Source: Amoebidium appalachense
Lineage: Eukaryota; Ichthyosporea
Direction of reading: 5' to 3'
Length of the DNA stretch: 64,000 nucleotides
Assembly (NCBI GenBank): GCA_963693365.1
Contig: CAVNZM010000001.1
Coordinates: forward strand, 12,648,001 to 12,712,000
The notes under the pieces were generated by a model. The model was given only the letters and a program-made list of their open reading frames with translations. It did no database searches and was not told the origin of the DNA. Shown here piece after piece: positions 1 through 10,290 of this stretch. Position 1 is the first letter of the stretch. Each line of letters starts with the position of its first letter. The position numbers were made by a program, and so were the translations under genes.

Positions 1-1138
1 AGTAGCACTCAAGGATGGGCACCTTGCTGTTGGGGGCCTTCTTCTTGTAGTAGAGGCCGAGGTTGATGGTGCCGAGCAGGTAACGAACGACACGGAGGAG
101 AAGCTCCCAGGCAGTCTTGGTGGGCTTGGAGCTGAATCGGCCGAGGTAGCCAATGGCATACGAGATGTCAGGCCGGGAGCACCGAGCAACCCACAGCAGA
201 CGGCCGAGGAGTTCACGGTAGGGGACGGTGGTGGGCAGGGATGAGAGGGAGGTCTCGTTGATGATGGTGCCCACGGGAATAGGGGTTGCCTTAGGCTTGG
301 CATCGACCAGGTTGAAGTCGGTGATGATGTCCTTGATGTAGGAGGACTGCAGCAGCTTGAGGGAGTCACGGGTGTACAGCAGTTGGGTGCCGAGGAAGAT
401 GTCTGGCAGACCGACCTTGCACTCGGCAGACTTCGTGATGTGACGAACAAGCCCCTGCATGATGGTGGAGTTCCGTGTGCAGGTGATGATGGCATCATCA
501 ACGTAGTTGCCCGAACGGATGATGTGCCCATTGGGGAACTGACGGAAGTAGACACACGGATCGGAACGGAGACGGGTGAGGCCGTGGGCAATGAGAATGG
601 AGTTGAAGAACTCGTACCATGCCAGGGATGCCTGCTTGAGTCCGTAGATGGCCTTCTTGAGTTTCCAGACTTTGTGTTCAGTGCCAGGGAGGATAAAACC
701 AGGAGGTTGCTCCATGTACAAAGTCTCGTCGAGGGGGCTGTTGAGGAAGGCCGTGCTGATGTCGAGTTGATGGATCTCGTGGTCCTGTTGCACACCGAGG
801 GCAAGCAGGGCACGGACGGAGGAGGACATGACGACGGGGGAAGAGTTTTCACCGTAGTCAACACCGTAGACTTGGGTGAAACCCTTGGCCACACCACGAC
901 CCTTGATCTTGGTGTCACCAGCAGAGTTGAGGACCTTCTCCGTGACAATCCACTTGAATCGGATGATGTTGGCATCGGAGGGGGGCTCAACTACGTCGAA
1001 GATGTCCTTGTCGATGAAAGCCTTGTACTCGGCAGTGAGGGCAGTCACCACTTCATCACCCTTGGTGCCGGAGCACAGCTTCTGAATTGACCGGGGCAGC
1101 TGAGACACATCAAGGCTGGGTCGGGAGATGCTCACCAT
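1..1138 (-). CDS. Ty1/copia reverse transcriptase (partial, -1 frame relative to integrase ORF)
   Basis: Reading the minus strand in the frame -1 to the Gag-integrase ORF gives an uninterrupted stretch of about 379 codons to the window edge. It has the copia RT block order: FKWIVTEKV and KGRGVAKGFTQ, then HQLDISTAFLNSPL (first catalytic Asp, about 740-780), then KLKKAIYGLKQASLAWYEFF (about 610-665), then the active-site NYVDDAI near 494-508, and the later CSRPDISYAIGYLGRF near 160-195. The RNase H domain should follow outside the window. The frame is open back to a TGA at about 1195-1197, so it overlaps the upstream ORF by about 60 nt. The first ATG in this frame (1136-1138) overlaps the upstream stop as ATGGTGA. 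The RT may be reached by frameshifting or reinitiation, or the element may carry an indel. Confidence 0.92.
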   Translation of the reverse strand, partial: MVSISRPSLDVSQLPRSIQKLCSGTKGDEVVTALTAEYKAFIDKDIFDVVEPPSDANIIRFKWIVTEKVLNSAGDTKIKGRGVAKGFTQVYGVDYGENSSPVVMSSSVRALLALGVQQDHEIHQLDISTAFLNSPLDETLYMEQPPGFILPGTEHKVWKLKKAIYGLKQASLAWYEFFNSILIAHGLTRLRSDPCVYFRQFPNGHIIRSGNYVDDAIITCTRNSTIMQGLVRHITKSAECKVGLPDIFLGTQLLYTRDSLKLLQSSYIKDIITDFNLVDAKPKATPIPVGTIINETSLSSLPTTVPYRELLGRLLWVARCSRPDISYAIGYLGRFSSKPTKTAWELLLRVVRYLLGTINLGLYYKKKAPNSKVPILECY

Positions 1139-3978
1139 AGCAAGGCAGGCCGGGAGGAGAGACGGGAGGAACGACGGGGAACGGTACGGAGGGGCTCAGG
1201 GGCCGGGGGGTTGTCTGGGACAGACACTCGGTGGTCGGGGATGGGGGCCTGGAAGCCAGGGATGGGTGCCGTGTTGAGGGGGGAGTCGGATAACACGGGG
1301 CTGGACGGGGCCGAGTGGAACTCCGGAGACCCAGGACGAACCGGGGTGAGATGACCAGGTACGTGGTCATTGACGGCAGGGGCCGGCAGCAGGGGTTGCT
1401 GACCGGTGGGGGGGGGGGTGGGTGGAGCCACGGGGGCAGGTACACGACGGGGGGAACGACGGATAATCACCGACGGAATTTCATCGTCATCGGAATTGGA
1501 ATTTCCGGAATGCAGGGATGAATCGATTGAGGTCGTCTGATTGGTGGCCTGCACAGAAATCTGATTGGATGCCGTGGTGAATTGTGATTCGTCGAAGACG
1601 ACATCGCGGTAGAGGTTGACCGTGTTGCCACGTAGATTCATGATCTTGTGGGCTTTGTTGGTGATATCCCAGCCCACGTAGGTGCCGAGTTTGACGGTAG
1701 AGGCCAACTTGTCTCGTTTGGATGCAGGGACGTGTACATAGGCTGGGCAGCCGAACACGTGCAGGTGGGAGATGTCAGGCTTGACACCGTAGAAAATTTC
1801 AAACGGTGTACGGCCATTGGCAGCTCTGGCCGGGGTCACGTTGATGATGTAGGCAGCATGCTTGAGAGCAGCTCCCCACAGCTTGGGGGAAAGGGAGTCG
1901 GCCTTGTCCTGATGAAGGAAGCACCGAACGATCTCCTGCAGATCCCTCATCTTACGTTCAACGAAGCCGTTGAGTTGGGGGCAGTCAACCGGGGCAAATT
2001 CCTGAATGATGCCCTTGGACTGACAGTACTGCTCCATAGCGTGGGAGGTGAACTCGGACCCAGAGTCTGAACGGAAGTGGGTCACCACCTTGTCGGGTTG
2101 CTTGTCAGTAGTCTCAACCAGGGCCTTGACGTATTCGAGAGTTTCGGATCGATCACGGAGGAGGTACACGATGGTGTAGCCGGAGGCATCACAGGTACAC
2201 ACGAGGGCCACTTTGTAGCCACCATAGGAGGCACAGGGAGGCTCGAAGAAGTCCATGTGCCACTTGGCACCGAGGAAGGGGCACTGGGTTCTGGTGCCGG
2301 AGAATGGGGCCTTGGTGGTCTTGCCGGAGACACAACCGAAGCAGTCAGTGGTGTCAGCCACTGAGAGGGATGAGGGGAGGCCTGTCACGAGGTCACCTCT
2401 CACCATCTTGGTGAGGGTGGACAGGGCACGATGGCCGAGACGGTGGTGCCAGAGCTGAGGATCATTGTTGACCTTGACGTTGGCTACCAGAGCAGTGACG
2501 GTCCGAGGGATGGAGGGACGTATCTCATAGTCAGTGATGAAGTACAGTCCATCTGTGCCTGTGAGGGAACACACGATGTTGCCACCACGAGTGTAGAGGT
2601 AGGATGGGAATTCATCCTCATCATCTAGGTGGGCAAGGAGGCCCGACTTGGAGGCCATTGAGGGTGATATCAGGAAGGCTGGGGAATCGGGTACATAGAG
2701 GGTGTTGAGGCTCAGTACTGATGTTACTCCGTTGTAGGTGACGGCCAGGTTGATGACACCACGGTGATGTGCAGTGACGATGCCGAGGCCGTGGACGTCA
2801 GTCGGGGGGCATGGCTCAAGAGTAGAGAAGTACTCTTTTACTGGGCACACGTGGACGTTTGAAGCCGAGTCCCAGCAGGGGTCCATGGGTAGGGAGGCCG
2901 TGGTGGACACGAGGGCAAAATGCACCTCTTTTCCAGACTTGGTGTTGGCACGGTGACGACGGGCAATTGAGCAGCCAGGTTTGTCACACTGTGTGACATG
3001 ATGGTCTTCGTGACAGTAGGCACAGTCGAGGGAGCCAGTGGTCTTGGCTCGGGGTGGCTGGGAATGACGGTTACCCCCTTTACGTGGGGGGTAGGGTGAC
3101 CGGGAACGATAGCCCGGGGAACGGGACCGTGAGTAATCACGGTCAACTGAGGGGGATCGATCGGTGGGACGACCGCGGGGGTGACGGGAGACGGAGCTGT
3201 CACGTCGGGGGATCCGGTGTCTGAGGTCGTCCTTGGTGAGTACACGGCTTTGCAGGGCACGTGCTGTTCGGACGGTGGAAGAGGACCCGGACCCAGAGTC
3301 GATGAGACCTTCACGGATCTCTGCAGCTCTGATGTCACTGATTAGACGGTTGTAGGTCTCGTAGTTAATGGTACGACGGAAGTAGTCGGCAATCATGGCC
3401 TGGATGTCGGTACAAACTAACTTACGGTTCTTCTTGAGGTGGATGAAGAAGTTATCAACCATAGTCTTGTGAGGAATGGGCTCTTCGAGGATGTGCAAGG
3501 TAGTGCACAGACGGCGTGCCATGGTGAGGTAGGCCGTGACGGTCTTGAAGTCTTTGAGTTCAAGCTCATGGTAGTCGAGGAGGATTTGACGAGCACGATC
3601 TTCACGTTCAGCCGCATAGGTCATACGGAGGTTGTGGAAAGCTTGGGCAGGTGACACATCATCGTGGATTTGACCAGAGTTATACAGCTCATCATTGGAG
3701 ACGAGTTGAGTAAACATCTGTTCAAGGAAGTTGGAAGCCTCGGTATAGGCCTCCTCAGTGTCATAGCCGTGCCACTCATTCTCGTCGGAAGGGTCGACCC
3801 ACTCGGGGGCCTTGATGACGGGCACTAACTTGGCCGCGGTGGTGGTACGTAGGTACCGGAAGATGACGGGTTCCCACTCATAATAGGTGAGACGTTTGCC
3901 GGACTTCTTGTCCGTGGTGTCATCCCCTTTCCAGGGGGTGAGGTTGAGATACGCAGGTTTCTCCGACATGGTGATCAA
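1132..3978 (-). CDS. Ty1/copia retrotransposon Gag-protease-integrase polyprotein
   Basis: A 948-residue ORF reads like the first part of a Ty1/copia polyprotein. In order on the minus strand: a Gag region from 3978 to about 3050 ending in an Arg/Ser-rich stretch; a zinc-knuckle-like CAYCHEDHHVTQC near 3000; an aspartic protease start (WDSAS) near 2865; a GAG-pre-integrase motif (WHHRLGH) near 2440; and an integrase core with Asp in HMDFFEP near 2250, Asp in RSDSGSEF near 2055 and Glu in NGFVERKM near 1950. A Pro/Ser-rich linker ends at TGA 1132-1134. The integrase-before-RT order is the copia hallmark. The zinc knuckle is one residue shorter than the canonical CX2CX4HX4C. RT follows in another frame (separate entry). 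The 3' LTR lies outside the window, so LTR pairing cannot be tested. Confidence 0.93.
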   Translation of the reverse strand: MITMSEKPAYLNLTPWKGDDTTDKKSGKRLTYYEWEPVIFRYLRTTTAAKLVPVIKAPEWVDPSDENEWHGYDTEEAYTEASNFLEQMFTQLVSNDELYNSGQIHDDVSPAQAFHNLRMTYAAEREDRARQILLDYHELELKDFKTVTAYLTMARRLCTTLHILEEPIPHKTMVDNFFIHLKKNRKLVCTDIQAMIADYFRRTINYETYNRLISDIRAAEIREGLIDSGSGSSSTVRTARALQSRVLTKDDLRHRIPRRDSSVSRHPRGRPTDRSPSVDRDYSRSRSPGYRSRSPYPPRKGGNRHSQPPRAKTTGSLDCAYCHEDHHVTQCDKPGCSIARRHRANTKSGKEVHFALVSTTASLPMDPCWDSASNVHVCPVKEYFSTLEPCPPTDVHGLGIVTAHHRGVINLAVTYNGVTSVLSLNTLYVPDSPAFLISPSMASKSGLLAHLDDEDEFPSYLYTRGGNIVCSLTGTDGLYFITDYEIRPSIPRTVTALVANVKVNNDPQLWHHRLGHRALSTLTKMVRGDLVTGLPSSLSVADTTDCFGCVSGKTTKAPFSGTRTQCPFLGAKWHMDFFEPPCASYGGYKVALVCTCDASGYTIVYLLRDRSETLEYVKALVETTDKQPDKVVTHFRSDSGSEFTSHAMEQYCQSKGIIQEFAPVDCPQLNGFVERKMRDLQEIVRCFLHQDKADSLSPKLWGAALKHAAYIINVTPARAANGRTPFEIFYGVKPDISHLHVFGCPAYVHVPASKRDKLASTVKLGTYVGWDITNKAHKIMNLRGNTVNLYRDVVFDESQFTTASNQISVQATNQTTSIDSSLHSGNSNSDDDEIPSVIIRRSPRRVPAPVAPPTPPPTGQQPLLPAPAVNDHVPGHLTPVRPGSPEFHSAPSSPVLSDSPLNTAPIPGFQAPIPDHRVSVPDNPPAPEPLRTVPRRSSRLSSRPALLW

Positions 3979-4841
3979 TCAGTCAGATGATGCGTGAGAG
4001 AGGAATCAGATCGGTATTCAAATTTGAATATTTTTGATTGCAGCGAGAGTATGTGTTGCGAGAGCGTGCGAAAAATGGGCCTTTAACCTGTTGTTTTGTA
4101 CGGGTCTAAGGGAGCAGAGTGCACAGAGGTGTCATGTAAAACACGACTAACACATTAATGAGAGGGCAATCGGAGTTGTTCACGAGACATTGAAAGATTT
4201 CAAACAACAACTGAATCTTTATTGTGCTCTCGGTTCCTTTTGTACTTGCGACTTATCACCTTATCACAACTAAAGAGGGAGAACCAATCGGTTCTATCAG
4301 AAGATAGAAAAACACATTCCGACAGAGCATACGCATTCCAACTTCCGATTAAACTAAAGTGTAGAAACTCTTACTTAAATAAATTAAGTAATTATACATC
4401 TAGTCACTATTAACTCACATATATATTTATGTTCGTCTCTATAAAGAAACTTATTTAAATACATATATTTCCCAATAGTCGACACTCTCAAAGTGAAGAC
4501 ACTTTGCAATAAACCGAATTCCATATATATCTATTGTCCAATCACAACACACATATATTTAACAGACAGGAATGCACAACACAATATCTACAGATGTACT
4601 CGCTCGCGACTATTGGCGAGCCATCCTTTTGAGAACAAAACTAGGCCATTTTGAAATAAAGGAAAGACAACGAGTGAGGCTAGCCAATCACGCTACCTCT
4701 CAGATAAACAGAGGAGAGCAAACAGAAATAAAAACACAATAAGTTCTTATCAGGCAAGAGAGCCAGGTGTGCACAGATCTACAGATCTCTGTGCCCACAG
4801 AAACAAGGGAGAGAGAGATACGGGGGGGGGGGGGGGGGGGG

Positions 4842-4898
<57 letters not shown>

Positions 4899-4982
4899 GG
4901 AGAGAGAGAGAGAGCACAAAGGAGGAAAGCAGACACGAATACAAACAAGCTAGGACACATACATACTTCAAGGCTCTTGCTG
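3979..4982. other. Leader and presumed 5' LTR region of the copia element; no gene seen
   Basis: This AT-rich stretch lies upstream of the minus-strand copia Gag start and should hold its leader, primer binding site and 5' LTR. It contains several TATATAT runs, around 4425 and 4525. I could not fix LTR ends because the partner LTR is outside the window, and I saw no clear primer binding site. At 4822-4914 there is a run of 23 G followed by a (GA)n tract. No coding sequence is supported. Confidence 0.4.
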
Positions 4983-5369
4983 TCATACATGGTGACGTAT
5001 TCCAACATCCCTCCCCTCGTCGTACTGCTGCTCGTATATACGAGCCGTCACCTGGGGGGCCTGCTCGGCCCGGTACGGGTGCTCCTCCATCAGGGTGCAT
5101 AAGTCGGCCATTGTTTTGTGGTCGATGCACTGTTTGATCATTAAGCACGAGGCCGCCACAGTGGGGGCCTTCTTTGTGTCTAACACTAGTGTGGGTGTGT
5201 TAGCTAGGAGTGTCCTAAGCCACCTAGGTATTTCCGAGTCGTGTTTGAGTGTAAAACTGAAAGCTGTGGTCTGTCTAACGTCTAGTGTATGAACCTGTGG
5301 TACCTGTGTGTGCAGGGAGCTATCCTCTGCTGCCAATGCGTAGAACATATCTACGTTAAACTTAGCCAT
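4983..5369 (-). CDS. Hypothetical 128-residue protein
   Basis: The ORF starts MAKFNVDMFYALAAEDSS and ends RDVGIRHHV. Composition is balanced (mixed charged and hydrophobic residues, no simple repeat), unlike most long ORFs nearby, so it may be real. I recognise no domain and see no signal peptide or membrane segment. It lies between the copia 5' region and a 33-nt poly-T (5409-5441), so it could be a fragment of a mobile element, for example a Gag-like piece. It could equally be a terminal exon of an unseen gene. Confidence 0.4.
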   Translation of the reverse strand: MAKFNVDMFYALAAEDSSLHTQVPQVHTLDVRQTTAFSFTLKHDSEIPRWLRTLLANTPTLVLDTKKAPTVAASCLMIKQCIDHKTMADLCTLMEEHPYRAEQAPQVTARIYEQQYDEGRDVGIRHHV

Positions 5370-5407
5370 TGTGTGGTGTGTGCCCGAACTCGTGTGGTTG
5401 TGTTTAT

Positions 5408-5408
<1 letters not shown>

Positions 5409-5441
<33 letters not shown>
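5409..5441 (+). repeat. Poly-T tract (33 nt)
   Basis: An uninterrupted T run. Read on the minus strand it is poly-A and could be the tail of a minus-strand retroposon lying at higher coordinates, but I see no matching target-site duplication. Confidence 0.9.
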
Positions 5442-6173
5442 CCTGTGTGTTTGAGGTGTAGCAACAGCCCAGAAGGAACTGTCACCGCGTTACCCTAGCG
5501 CGAAAAACCGCACTAAAAGAAAGGTGTAGCTTGTCGTATCCTAATATATGTGTACTAGAGACGCGGCACTCTACTAAGTGTACACACACGAAAAGGAACG
5601 AACGTGTACAGAAAAACGGTAAAGTTTATTAAGACCAGGCTCCGACGGGCAAACTTAGATCCGTACGGATTGAGTCTAAGTTACGACTGAGGCCATCAAG
5701 GCCGTGCCCTCAAAGATCATCATCACCTGGCCCCCTACGATGCCACATTCCATTAACATTCCGATCTACTTTTATCATGCGCCTGCACGAGCTAAGTCGA
5801 TCTACTCAACTAATATATTTATCTATGTCTCACCCCTCACCCTCCCCCTAGTGGCACCGCAGAGTCTAAATCTACATTTCATACTATCCTCCCCCCCCCT
5901 CCCTCCCCCCCTTTCCTCTACATCTACAATGTATATATAAATACGTTTGGCAACACACTATCTAACCTTGCCAATACTTACAAAAGGGCTTCTGCCCGAA
6001 CAATCACATTCCTAAGTCCTCCTACGATCTATCCTACACACTAATTAGAATTCTATTGGACGGCTGTCCCGGCTGACGTGGTCCAATGCCCTGCGCCGGC
6101 AGAGGCAAGATGCACGCAGCTGCCAGACAGCTATCTTGAGGCCTTGGTCTTGATCTTGATGATCTGTGGACCC

Positions 6174-6204
<31 letters not shown>

Positions 6205-7168
6205 GATCTCGATCGTAGACTTAGGCTAATCTGCTGAGACGGATTAGTATATGTCACCTGACTTTACCATCAAAGACTTGCATGCAAAAACCCAAACTCT
6301 CTGGTCTTTCCTTAAACGCCTAACCATTTTCTTTTCTTTTCACTTATTTCTACCCTAATTCTACCTTGTTCTTTTTGTTTTCTAGCGCGCAAACTATCAT
6401 GCGGTGTCTTTTAGTTCGGAAACCAAACGGTGTCCGTGATCGGACAGTCGGACCCCAAAACTGGGGGAAAACGGTTGCACCCATGATCTTTTGCGCGCCA
6501 AAAGCTACTCACCCTGCAGTCCTATTGGTTTCCTATAAAGACAAAAAAGGCAGGAAAATACTAGACCTCATTGGCCATACCCAGCTTGTGGGGTGTTTCC
6601 TAGCGAAAACAACGCTAGCGACGCCGCCGAAAAAGATAGGACACTTTTGTCCTTTTTAGCCATTAATTAGGACCGATTTGTCCGGTTATGCGGATTATCA
6701 CTGGCAGTCTCTACTAATAGTATGGTTAAAGTATGGAAAAGAATCAGAAACGGCCGCTAAGGGGACATTGCTGATCCTGCGGCGCATATCTGAGCAAGAA
6801 GAAAGAATGTGAAACATAGCTTTTTCTTGTGTTGGCGTGGGTGCATGGGAAAGGTGTGTGGGTTTAGGAGGAATGTGGGAAAAAAGTGCATGGAAAAGAG
6901 AGGAGCTGTGGTGGAAAAAAGTGTGTGTGCTGAGGTAGGGGCGTGGTGCATATGCTGCCGAACATCATCCCTAGAAGAGTCTAACGAGCTAGGCAGCTCG
7001 TTATTATTCAAAGCATTGATTGATGTTATAGCTCTGTTTGCCATCAGAAATAAAATCCACTTCCTATTAAATCTACATCTACGTCTTGGAGACTTGAAAC
7101 GACAACCGAGACCCTACAGCGGAACAGGAAATAAAGGGAGGGGTAACATATCTTGAGACACGTGTGCC
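5442..7168. other. Intergenic, no gene seen
   Basis: Mixed-composition DNA with a 29-nt C run at 6176-6204. A 97-codon ORF at 6366-6659 has no recognisable features and is not called. No RNA gene is seen. Confidence 0.5.
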
Positions 7169-7183
7169 ACTGGGAAAGAACGA
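7169..7183 (+). repeat. SINE target-site duplication, left copy
   Basis: ACTGGGAAAGAACGA is repeated perfectly at 7773-7787, directly after the A-rich tail of the intervening element. A 15-bp length is typical of LINE-mediated insertion. Confidence 0.9.
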
Positions 7184-7772
7184 GGGGGGCGGGTTGGTGC
7201 AATGGTAAGATCTCTGCGTGTCAAGCTCAAAGTCGCAGGATCGATCCTGGTTACTTCCGATTTTTTCTGCCTCGACGGTCCACCGGTCCGGCCGCCCCCT
7301 AGAAGCCATCACCCCAGACCACGTCAAAGCAGCACCACCAATTTGTTATCACCCGGCCGTAAGACATGACGTCATGAACAGCACCGGCCCTCTGATGTCG
7401 ACGGCGCGCCGCTTGGGCATCCCGGCCCAACGTTCAAGTGGGAGACCAATCCGAGTCAGCGGCCACGGTTCGGGTCAGCGTCCTGGGCATGGGGTCTTCC
7501 CTTTCAAGTCTTTATGTTTGTGTATGTGTCCCGGGTCGCTCCCGGCTGGTGTTGTTAAAGTGAGCTGTGCTCATTTCCCCACTAGCGTTGCTGCGGCTAG
7601 AACCGTGGGATAAGTCGTAACTAAAAATAGTGCCAGTTGGGTTCAATTAGAATCCTGACTTATGAGTGTGCTATACAGTACGATCTGTGTCTAGGCGGAA
7701 GACGGTAAGCTCCTGAGGCAGTGCCTCGCCGGGAGTGAAACGGGATAAAATAAATAAAATAAAAAAAATAAA
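7184..7772 (+). mobile_element. tRNA-derived SINE
   Basis: The 589-bp element begins GGGGGGCGGGTTGGTGCAAT. It carries a pol III A-box-like TTGGTGCAATGG (7194-7205) and a B-box-like GGATCGATCC (7238-7247), 44 nt apart as in a tRNA. A loop TGTCAAG sits where an anticodon loop would be, which suggests (weakly) a tRNA-Asp(GTC) origin. A tRNA-unrelated body follows, then an A-rich tail of AAAATAAAT-type repeats (about 7745-7772). Perfect 15-bp direct repeats flank it. These are the hallmarks of a SINE mobilised in trans by a LINE with a poly-A-recognising RT. It has no coding capacity. Confidence 0.85.
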
Positions 7773-7787
7773 ACTGGGAAAGAACGA
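7773..7787 (+). repeat. SINE target-site duplication, right copy
   Basis: Perfect copy of 7169-7183 immediately 3' of the A-rich tail. Confidence 0.9.
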
Positions 7788-10290
7788 AACTCAGCTGGTT
7801 CCGTGGCAGCTGTGTTGGGGAACGAAGGCTGTGGACCGTGGCCTCCCCCTGCCTCAGCTGGGCAGCTGTGGGAGGCGCAGGGGACAGTGTTGCCATCAAG
7901 GCTTACTAGCGGTCCACACACGTCACTGTGACGACCCCCGCACCTCCCCACAGGGGGAGGCCGTGTGGTGACACCGAGCTCGACTATATCTAGTAGAGAC
8001 CGTGCATTGACTCACAATGTTGTATATAAGAGGGTTCTGCTCGGAAAGAAGAGAGGCTCACTTGCCCATGTCAAGGAAAGAAGAGCATGTATTTGTAATG
8101 CTTGGAGTTCAGATATTTCCACTGTGACTCAGGCTGTCTGTATAGGCAGAGAGACAGACAAAATCTACGTAATTTTTCACTCTACAAGACACCTCAGCGC
8201 TAGCGAGCTAATCAGCATGCTGAAGGGAAAAGACAAAATTTAATGTAAAGGTCTTATTAATATGCAGAGCGAAAAAAAGAAACCTTGAAATGGAGGAGAA
8301 TGAGCTGGTTAATGTTGAGTTGCCAGAATTCGTGTGACAATTGCAGAAATCAACAGGAAAAAGGACAACTAGCTAAGGCAACTAGTTTGTGCGCTTTTAC
8401 ACTAGCACCACCAAAACTTAGTTCAACCAACTAACTCTACATATCCCTTTTACCTCTGATGCACACAAACGCTAAAATGAAAACCAAAGACTGAAATCCA
8501 AACGGCATGTACTCCTTTTTATATCCGTTCCCACGACGCAATTGGAATCTGAACCCAGACTGTAGAAACCAATCAAATGCTTTTAAATCTGACCAAATCA
8601 GGACATGCAATCAAAACCAAACCACACTAACTATATATGGAAACCAGCAATCCAACACAACCAATGCATGACAAATAACCAATCACCTCACCGCAATGCC
8701 ACTCGGTGGATCTTCGTCTCTCACCGCTGCCTCCTCCCGCTTGAAACCACATTGTATGTGGTCAGGTCAGGCCCTGCCCCGGCAAAAAGCAGAAGTCGAA
8801 AGGTACGGTAGCGTACAAATGTAGTAGGTCTATAAATATGGATGGTGGTGCGGATTATGCACTCATTATTCAGCTTTTTCCCTAATTTGCAAACTTGATG
8901 AATAAAACCGGGCAAAAAAGAAAAAGAAAAAGATGCTGAAACCACTTATTACTGTTTTCTTCTAGAAGAAAAATGGCCTATGCATATCGGAACCCTCTGA
9001 AGGTTCCGGCCCGCGCGAGCCTCCCACCAGTACCTGGACGCAAGCTCGCCGTCCGACTCGTAAGAGTGAAAGCCAGACATACGATTTGCAACATATGCAT
9101 GGTTCTACCGGTATAACCTTTTTATAGCCTTTGATACAGTTACAAATAGTCCATACAACTTATAAACTTCAATCGTACAAAACGAAGTGTCGTAACGTTA
9201 GCTGCAGGTACAATTTTTACTGCGCTCTGGTAGCTATCATAAACAGTCAACTTGGAGACCAATCACCGCCCATTCTTTGCGTAAATGTACTAATCAGAAG
9301 ATGGATGCCCGACGCCCGTCAAAAGTGGCGGCGCCGCGGGAAGCTCACAGAAGAAGTTGAACTCCGGTCACGGTGCGCCTCTCAAACTAATAATGCAAAG
9401 CGCACAACAGAACTCTATATACAACAATTAAATAAATTCGCTTTATATGAGCCATTTCACGATGAAAATGTGGTGTGGGGAGTTAATGGCCATATATATC
9501 AGCCCCCCGTCAGTGCCAGACTCACTGATATCCAGACTTTGAAAGTTTGCTATTGATCACTATCGCGACTCGCGAGTCGCACAACAAACTCTGGCGCACA
9601 GCTATTGGTGGCTGGAACCAGAAAGAAAAACCAATCAAAAGGAGCTCTCAAATATAATAGACTTGTTGCTGGGGGTCTTAAATACAATTTCTCAAAGGAG
9701 TAGTGTTTTTTATAATGACTTTATTGAGATGCTGTTATAAATGGAAATCACATGCACTTTTTAACTTCCATTTAACCCCTTTCAATACCGCAAAGGTGAA
9801 TAAATTTATTTATGTACGAAAGTGTAATTATTACTAAACATATATGGTTTCATTGAAGGAGTAAGAAGTATACTGTCTGTCAATAGCGATTTCTAAATAA
9901 TAATAAAAAAAATACAATCGACCATCCGAATGCCCCCACCTGTGTGAAGTCATTAAGGGGGATTACAATGGGCTGTAGGCGGTTTTCCTATTGGCCCAAG
10001 TTACTCCGCACAAGTCGCGGCGACTCGCTGCCAGACCGAAAAAACAACATGACACAACACATGAATGAGAAGAGACGTAGGTTGTGTTGTTTTTCACGAT
10101 GAGCAACCAAGTTTATGGCCTCTCGTCAGCAAGTTTGTTTATTTGTCTTGTTTTGTAGCATAGGTGTGCATTTATGGTTACGTTTCCACCATCCAAAATA
10201 TATTTCGCAATACGTTGGGTAACCAACCATCACTGGCCAACACATGAAATATACTTAGGTACCTTTAACACGACATTAAGGCCGTAGAGA
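7788..10290. other. Intergenic, no gene seen
   Basis: AT-rich DNA without a convincing ORF. It holds a 16-bp perfect palindrome at 9565-9580 and, at 9713-9727, a TAATGACTTTATTGA motif that recurs near 33.7 kb. The ORFs at 8605-8811 and 9131-9556 show no domain and are not supported as genes. Confidence 0.5.

Noticed and set aside
383-1090. 235-codon plus-strand ORF
   Set aside because: Antisense of the copia RT, whose active site and conserved blocks are on the minus strand.
6366-6659. 97-codon ORF
   Set aside because: No recognisable domain, no splice context, and composition close to background.
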